DNA of 64,000 nt from an uncultured Granulosicoccus sp. (GTDB lineage Bacteria > Pseudomonadota > Gammaproteobacteria > Granulosicoccales > Granulosicoccaceae). Shown one piece after another: positions 61,792 through 64,000 of the stretch. A program made the translations under genes and the position numbers. The notes beneath the pieces were generated by a model that was not told the origin of the DNA, made no database searches, and worked only from the letters and a program-made list of their open reading frames with translations. Position 1 is the stretch's first letter, and each line of letters begins with the position of its first letter. The DNA lies in assembly GCA_947492525.1 (NCBI GenBank), contig CANLNQ010000008.1:166619-230618 (forward strand). The letters are read 5' to 3'.

Positions 61792-64000
61792 TCTGCCAGT
61801 CCACTCGAAGTTTAGTGAGCCGTTCGCCTCTATTGAGAGGCAAGGTGCGCAGCTTTGGTTTTCTTGCTCTTCTGTTGGCTTTACTCAGCGCTTGTGAGCA
61901 GAACGAAAATAGTGGCGTTGTCGAAAGCGACGGTGCAAATATAGGAATGTCCCTCGCCGCACCTGACGAATTGCAGCGAGCGCTTAATGTGGTCGTCGAG
62001 AACCTTGTCCTGGAAGTCACTATCGGAGGCGAGACCTTTGACGTGCCAAAGGATGAAGAAACCGGCCAATACATACTGCGAACGACCCGACCCGAGAACA
62101 GTGAAACCGAGGTGTCGCTTGTCTGGTACGAGATCATCGATGGTCAGAGGATTCCCATGGCCAGCGCCACGAAGACGCTGTACGCAGGGTCTGCATCAAG
62201 CCCGGCGGTATTGACCTTCAGTGTCTTCACGTTCTCGCAGTTCGACCTGGACAATGACGGATTTTCGAATTACTACGAACGTGAAAATGAGGAGGCAAAT
62301 GCGTTCGCTGACGACACGATTCCTGTCGCACCGCCTGTGTTCGTGGATCTGCTTATCCAGGCGACGCTGCCGGAAGGCATGGCCAATGCGTCGGAGGAGG
62401 CACGTCAGGCAGTCTTTGCCGAGGCGCTTGTTGATGAAGAAAATGTGGTTCTTACACGCGAAGGCGACATCTGGCGAGGTCAGACCACTGTTGTCGAAAA
62501 CAACCGGTCTTCGGTACAAGTCGATTTCTATGCAACAAGCGAGCGGATCGTCAAGATTGCATCTCTGGCACTTGGTCAGGATGTGGGCTCGGGCACCACA
62601 TTTTTCTTCAACGCCGACGAATACGAATTCGCAGATCTGGATTTTGATGCTGACGGCTTCACCAATATCGAAGAGGTTGCCAATGGCACCGACCCGAGGG
62701 ATGAGAATGATCCGCCGCCAGATGAAGATTCGGATGGCATACCTGACCTGGATGATAATTGCCCGATCAATTCGAATCCCGGTCAGGAGGATATCGATGA
62801 TGATGGCCTCGGTGATGTCTGTGATGAAACCAATGACACGGACACGGACGGAGATGGCGTCAGGGACTTTGAAGACAACTGCCCACGCGACGCAAACCCG
62901 AATCAGGCGAATGTCGACGGGGACGAGTTGGGTGATGCCTGCGATCTGATCGACGACACGGACAGCGACGATGATGGCATCAGGGACGAGATAGACAATT
63001 GCCCCTTGACACCCAACAGTGATCAGGCCGATCAGGATGGTGATAACCAAGGGGATGTCTGCGATCTGACACCGGGAACGGGCACTGATGACGGTTCCGA
63101 TGGCGGCACTGATGCGGGTACCGACGACGGTTCGGATGGCGGTACTGATGCGGGTACCGATGATGGTTCAGACGGTGGCACTGATACGGGTACGGATGCC
63201 GGAACTGATGCGGGTACCGACGACGGTTCAGACGATGGCACTGATGCGGGTACCGACGACGGTTCCGACGGTGGCACTGATGCGGGCACGGACGCCGGAA
63301 CCGATGCGGGTACCGATGACGGCTCGGATGGTGGCACTGACGCGGGTACCGATGACGGTTCGGATGGTGGCACTGACGCGGGTACCGATGATGGTTCGGA
63401 TGGTGGCACTGACGCGGGTACCGATGATGGTTCGGATGGTGGCACTGACGCGGGTACCGATGGTGGTGTAGATGCGGGCACGGACGCCGGAACTGATGAT
63501 GGTGCTGATGCAGGTACCGATGGTGGTGTAGATGCGGGCACGGACGCCGGTACAGACGCGGGCACGGATGCCGGAACTGATGATGGTGCTGATGCGGGTA
63601 CCGATGGTGGTGTAGATGCGGGCACGGATGCCGGAACTGATGATGGTGCTGATGCGGGTACCGATGGTGGCGTAGATGCGGGCACGGATGCCGGAACTGA
63701 TGATGGTGCTGATGCGGGTACCGATGGTGGTGTGGATGCGGGCACAGACGGCGGTGTGGATGCCGGAACTGATGCGGGTACCGATGATGGTGTGGATGCG
63801 GGCACGGATGCCGGTACCGATACGGGCACGGACGGGGGCACAGTGGCGAGTACAGATGGCGGCACGGATGCCGGTACAGATGCGGGCACGGATGGCGGCA
63901 CAGATGGTGGAACAGACACAGGCACGGATACAGGCACGGATACAGGCACGGATACAGGCACGGATACAGGCACGGATACAGGCACGGATACAGGCACGGA
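61788..64000 (+). CDS. Lipoprotein with thrombospondin type 3 repeats and long Gly-Thr-Asp repeat tail; truncated by window edge
   Basis: The frame is open from ATG 61788 to the end of the window with no stop (737 codons seen). A lipoprotein signal peptide ends at LLSAC (Cys36). Residues 40-310 contain unfamiliar beta-rich regions with EF-type DLDNDGFSNYYERE and DFDADGFTNIEEVANGTDP. Residues 312-428 are three thrombospondin type 3 repeats (DSDGIPDLDDNCP, DTDGDGVRDFEDNCP, DSDDDGIRDEIDNCP), calcium-binding with Cys pairs. From about 429 on the chain is nearly all Gly, Thr, Asp, Ala, Ser and Val in short repeats. It is likely a surface-exposed, Ca-dependent, strongly acidic protein, possibly an adhesin or matrix anchor; whatever follows the repeats lies outside the window. 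Confidence 0.85.
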   Translation, partial: MICQSTRSLVSRSPLLRGKVRSFGFLALLLALLSACEQNENSGVVESDGANIGMSLAAPDELQRALNVVVENLVLEVTIGGETFDVPKDEETGQYILRTTRPENSETEVSLVWYEIIDGQRIPMASATKTLYAGSASSPAVLTFSVFTFSQFDLDNDGFSNYYERENEEANAFADDTIPVAPPVFVDLLIQATLPEGMANASEEARQAVFAEALVDEENVVLTREGDIWRGQTTVVENNRSSVQVDFYATSERIVKIASLALGQDVGSGTTFFFNADEYEFADLDFDADGFTNIEEVANGTDPRDENDPPPDEDSDGIPDLDDNCPINSNPGQEDIDDDGLGDVCDETNDTDTDGDGVRDFEDNCPRDANPNQANVDGDELGDACDLIDDTDSDDDGIRDEIDNCPLTPNSDQADQDGDNQGDVCDLTPGTGTDDGSDGGTDAGTDDGSDGGTDAGTDDGSDGGTDTGTDAGTDAGTDDGSDDGTDAGTDDGSDGGTDAGTDAGTDAGTDDGSDGGTDAGTDDGSDGGTDAGTDDGSDGGTDAGTDDGSDGGTDAGTDGGVDAGTDAGTDDGADAGTDGGVDAGTDAGTDAGTDAGTDDGADAGTDGGVDAGTDAGTDDGADAGTDGGVDAGTDAGTDDGADAGTDGGVDAGTDGGVDAGTDAGTDDGVDAGTDAGTDTGTDGGTVASTDGGTDAGTDAGTDGGTDGGTDTGTDTGTDTGTDTGTDTGTDTGTDTGT
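63072..64000 (+). repeat. Nested in-frame tandem repeats encoding a Gly-Thr-Asp tail
   Basis: At least three repeat periods are nested here. A 36-base unit (12 residues, GSDGGTDAGTDD) recurs from about 63324 to 63440. A 60-base unit (20 residues, built from TDGGVDAGTDAGTDDGADAG) recurs almost exactly at 63601 and 63661. A 12-base unit (GGCACGGATACA; residues GTDT) runs perfectly from 63921 to the window end, six full copies and part of a seventh. All periods are multiples of three, so copy-number change would keep the frame. Confidence 0.9.

Noticed and set aside
62196..63050. 284-residue open frame on the minus strand rich in Ile and Val
   Set aside because: It lies opposite the calcium-binding repeat gene; its Ile/Val-rich sequence mirrors Asp/Asn codons and has no recognisable domain.
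63032..63997. Long open frame on the minus strand reading Val-Pro-Ala-Ser repeats
   Set aside because: It is the reverse complement of the Gly-Thr-Asp repeats; the plus-strand frame is continuous with a signal peptide and known Ca-binding repeats. Absence of stops follows from the repeat composition.
63921..64000. CRISPR-like array at the right end
   Set aside because: The repeats are 12 bases with no spacers and are in frame with a protein.

Overview
The window looks like chromosomal DNA from a free-living, GC-rich (by eye), probably marine gammaproteobacterium. The core block rimP-nusA-infB-rbfA-truB-rpsO-pnp is in the usual gammaproteobacterial order and includes an IF-2 with a long Ala/Glu-rich N-terminal region. 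Around it lie catabolic and accessory modules typical of heterotrophs from lit, oxygenated surface water: a photolyase pair, polyol uptake, leucine degradation, lactate oxidation and a dimethylglycine/sarcosine dehydrogenase-like enzyme. A Granulosicoccus-like organism would fit, but I cannot establish the genus. I see no rRNA, tRNA, CRISPR array, insertion sequence, phage gene or integrase.

Layout. 1-15.2 kb: the tail of a truncated hybrid histidine kinase; a Cys/Met-type PLP enzyme; a divergent pair of photolyase/cryptochrome-family genes with a DUF2256 gene; a LysR regulator followed by a FAD oxidoreductase-GcvT fusion; a secreted esterase; a stand-alone receiver; and a complete CHASE-type hybrid kinase whose C-terminal third is paralogous to the truncated one at the left edge. 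15.3-24.7 kb: a small dimeric-barrel protein, an Lrp/AsnC regulator, and divergent from it a fused indolepyruvate/2-oxoacid:ferredoxin oxidoreductase followed by isovaleryl-CoA dehydrogenase and both methylcrotonyl-CoA carboxylase subunits, which reads as a leucine/branched 2-oxoacid degradation unit. 24.7-34.9 kb: the translation and RNA-metabolism operon, with leader and terminator hairpins, then tadA.

35.0-45.1 kb: a sugar/polyol region with a Gfo/Idh/MocA oxidoreductase, an EamA transporter, a HAD phosphatase, the SmoEFGK/MtlEFGK sorbitol/mannitol ABC transporter, a mannitol dehydrogenase and an AraC-type MtlR-like activator. Several operator-like inverted repeats lie in its gaps. 45.1-51.0 kb (minus strand): a tightly overlapping four-gene ligase-associated DNA damage response cassette (MBL-fold exonuclease, ATP-dependent ligase, Lhr-like helicase, PdeM phosphoesterase). 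51.1-56.5 kb: an alpha/beta hydrolase and lutABC with a HAD phosphatase and a D-amino-acid transaminase.

56.6-64.0 kb is the least familiar part. It is a co-directional run of envelope proteins: an M64-type metallopeptidase lipoprotein, a small exported protein translationally coupled to it, a membrane-anchored Ala/Glu coiled-coil protein, an exported Ig-like protein, and a lipoprotein with three Ca-binding thrombospondin type 3 repeats followed by more than 300 residues of Gly-Thr-Asp repeats that run off the right edge. This run is the best candidate in the window for an undescribed system. A second candidate is the photolyase-like gene at 4.1-5.2 kb, which appears to carry an alpha/beta domain after, rather than before, its FAD-binding domain.
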